From contig JAHFED010000022.1 of assembly GCA_023248635.1 (NCBI GenBank), positions 19,108 to 83,107 of the forward strand: a stretch of 64,000 nt of DNA. Reading direction: 5' to 3'. This document shows, piece after piece, positions 62,917 through 64,000 of this stretch (within the stretch, counting starts at the first letter, position 1; each line of letters begins with the position of its first letter). Source of the stretch: Myxococcales bacterium. GTDB taxonomy: Bacteria > Myxococcota > UBA727 > VGSZ01. Under the pieces are notes generated by a model. It worked only from the letters and a program-made list of their open reading frames with translations. It was not told the origin of the DNA and did not search any database. The position numbers and the translations under genes are program-made.

Positions 62917-64000
62917 GAAGCAGATCCGCAACATCGTGCTCTACGCGCGCGTGTCGACGGTGGACCAAGCGGAGAACGGCCTCTCCTTGGACGCGCAGAT
63001 GCGCGAGCTTCGAGGTGCAGCACAACGTCTTGGGGCGACCATCCTTGCCGAATATGTCGAGCCTGGAGCCTCCGGCACCGACGAGAACCGCAAGGTGTTC
63101 CGTCGCATGATTGCCGAGATCCTGAGCGGAAAATATCCCGGCCTCGACGCTGTTGCTGTGACCCACTGGTCGAGGTTCATGCGCGATGCCGCCAAGTCCC
63201 ACATTGCTCGCAAGCAGCTCACCGGGAAGCGCGTCCGCGTCATCGCTGTTCTTCAACCCACCGAGGACGGTCCCTCTGGCCACCTCATGGAGAACGTCTT
63301 CTCGGCCATCGACCAGTACGAGTCGGAGATCAACGGCGAGCGCACGTCTCTCGGCATGCGCGAGAACGCCACGAAGGGCTACTTCAACGGCTCGCAGCCT
63401 CCCTTTGGCTTTCGTGTCGTCGTCATCAAGATTGGCGATGTGGATCGCAAGAAGTTGGAGGTGAACCCGGAGGAGGTCGCGATCGTCATCGAGATCTTCA
63501 AGCAGTACGTGGCGCTCCGTGGGGGCAAGAACGTCGCGCGTCACCTGAACGCACGTGGCCTCACCTACCGAGGGAAGAAGTGGAGCAAGGAGAAGATCCT
63601 CAAGATCATCGACGACGAGGTGGTGATCGGCCGCTACACCTGGGGGCAGCGCAACTCCAAGAAGAACCTGACGCACCCGAAGGAAGACCACATCGTCATC
63701 GAGGTCCCGGCCATCGTACCGAAGGATCTCTTCGACCTCGCGCATGAGGTCCGCAGCAAGTGCGACTTCGGTGCAAGCCCTGGGCGTGAAGGCTCCACGT
63801 CATTGCTCCTCGGTGGCCTCGTCATCTGTGGCCGTTGCGGCGCGAAGATGCAGCTCGAAACGGGGAAGGGCGGGGCCTACTGGCCGGCGTCAACTTCATG
63901 CTCCCATCGGCGACAACTACATCGCCCCATCCGGGTTCATGCCTGTCGCTTCGATTTTGTTGATGTCGTCGTAGTTGTCGTCGCCTCCTTTCTTGCCTGT
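62903..64000 (+). CDS. large serine recombinase (integrase type), 3' end disrupted or beyond window
   Basis: The N-terminal resolvase domain (about 10-150) has the active serine in LYARVSTVDQ (Ser18) and THWSRFMRD with the active-site arginines. The Recombinase domain follows (about 160-260: REN..KGYFNGSQPPFGFRVV, EVAIVIEIFKQYVALRGGKNVARHLNARGL) and the start of the zinc ribbon (LLLGGLVICGRCGAKMQLETGKGG). This enzyme cuts and rejoins DNA at att sites. The start ATG 62903 has GAGGAGG at the right distance. After about 63880 the frame stays open but the sequence (HRRQLHRPIRVHACRFDF) no longer resembles the family and lacks the second Cys pair, so the gene seems cut there. Confidence 0.86.
   Translation, partial: MRKIEKQIRNIVLYARVSTVDQAENGLSLDAQMRELRGAAQRLGATILAEYVEPGASGTDENRKVFRRMIAEILSGKYPGLDAVAVTHWSRFMRDAAKSHIARKQLTGKRVRVIAVLQPTEDGPSGHLMENVFSAIDQYESEINGERTSLGMRENATKGYFNGSQPPFGFRVVVIKIGDVDRKKLEVNPEEVAIVIEIFKQYVALRGGKNVARHLNARGLTYRGKKWSKEKILKIIDDEVVIGRYTWGQRNSKKNLTHPKEDHIVIEVPAIVPKDLFDLAHEVRSKCDFGASPGREGSTSLLLGGLVICGRCGAKMQLETGKGGAYWPASTSCSHRRQLHRPIRVHACRFDFVDVVVVVVASFLAC
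63917..64000 (-). CDS. possible C-terminus of a gene entering from beyond the window
   Basis: On the minus strand the last 28 codons read TGKKGGDDNYDDINKIEATG then MNPDGAM and stop TAG (63919-63917). The composition (Lys, Asp, Asn, Ile codons) looks like real coding sequence, more than the plus-strand frame does here. If so, it lies antisense to the broken recombinase end. Only the tail is visible, so the identity is unknown. Confidence 0.4.
   Translation of the reverse strand, partial: TGKKGGDDNYDDINKIEATGMNPDGAM

Larger units (their letters stand above)
61399..64000. mobile_element. probable integrative module with large serine recombinase
   Basis: Four tightly packed plus-strand genes (unknown, dead resolvase, small protein, large serine recombinase) are typical of the integration end of a phage or integrative element. 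Composition shifts: the hexamer GTCGAC, about seven per 900 bp in a sampled backbone stretch (29281-30180), occurs only three times in these 2.6 kb. The right boundary and any cargo lie outside the window, and att sites were not identified. Confidence 0.6.

Overview
The window is high-GC bacterial DNA with the gene repertoire of a predatory or social deltaproteobacterium (Myxococcota or a near relative). The markers are Hanks-type Ser/Thr kinases, DUF4215-type Cys-rich repeats (CGNG...CDDGN..DGDGC), long Gly-Glu linkers, thrombospondin type-3/OmpA surface proteins, a MYXO-CTERM-like sorting tail, many lipoproteins of unknown function and a 1,910-residue TPR protein. No rRNA or replication origin is seen. 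The only RNA gene found is tRNA-Ile(GAU) at 24031-24107, which has its own intrinsic terminator.

Layout. 1-5384 (minus strand): a Ser/Thr kinase cut by the window edge, an Asp-rich outer-membrane protein, a DUF971 protein and a patatin phospholipase. 5660-8778 (plus): rpoN (sigma-54) and an unknown alpha-helical protein. 8779-15554 (minus): tRNA-dihydrouridine synthase, a multi-TM histidine kinase and a two-part NIDO/OmpA surface protein. 15785-22678 (plus): EamA transporter and the giant TPR protein. 22721-24107 (minus): a lipoprotein and tRNA-Ile. 24355-32361 (plus): a run of envelope proteins (CsgG/TolB-like protein, GEG-repeat lipoprotein, LpoA-like receptor, zinc-ribbon membrane protein, unknown protein) and pirin. 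32519-41113 (minus): clpB, a Cys-rich repeat membrane protein, a Kelch lipoprotein and a Ser/Thr kinase in tight order, the kinase apparently frameshifted. 41218-48032: beta-barrel protein, TPR lipoprotein, TPR/HEAT protein, DUF4126 protein and an unknown lipoprotein. 48029-50639: an FMN-barrel/GNAT fusion divergent from a MocR regulator. 50855-54086 (minus): diiron oxygenase-PEGA fusion, rpiA and an adenosine-deaminase-like gene. 54222-61048: N-formylglutamate amidohydrolase-like protein, double-LCCL lipoprotein, two small unknowns, FrnE/DsbA oxidoreductase, M3 peptidase and a metallopeptidase-like lipoprotein. 61399-64000 (plus): a serine-recombinase module, probably mobile, with a catalytically dead resolvase-like protein next to a genuine large serine recombinase.

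Three DNA repeat systems run through the window. Family 1 is a 33-34 bp hairpin unit in four arrays (3465, 23776, 32386, 50658) with degenerate single copies. Element A is a 215 bp multi-hairpin element in two nearly identical copies (12454 and 43450), each downstream of a gene in the same relative orientation. Family 2 is a TTCACCGACA hairpin (55178, 56200). Several repeats supply the stop codon of the adjacent gene. The most interesting items for follow-up are element A, the dead/active recombinase pair, the kinase frameshift that makes a repeat array translatable, the fused sorting-tail/OmpA protein and the diiron-PEGA fusion. All functional calls come from reading translated sequence and motifs; no database search was run.
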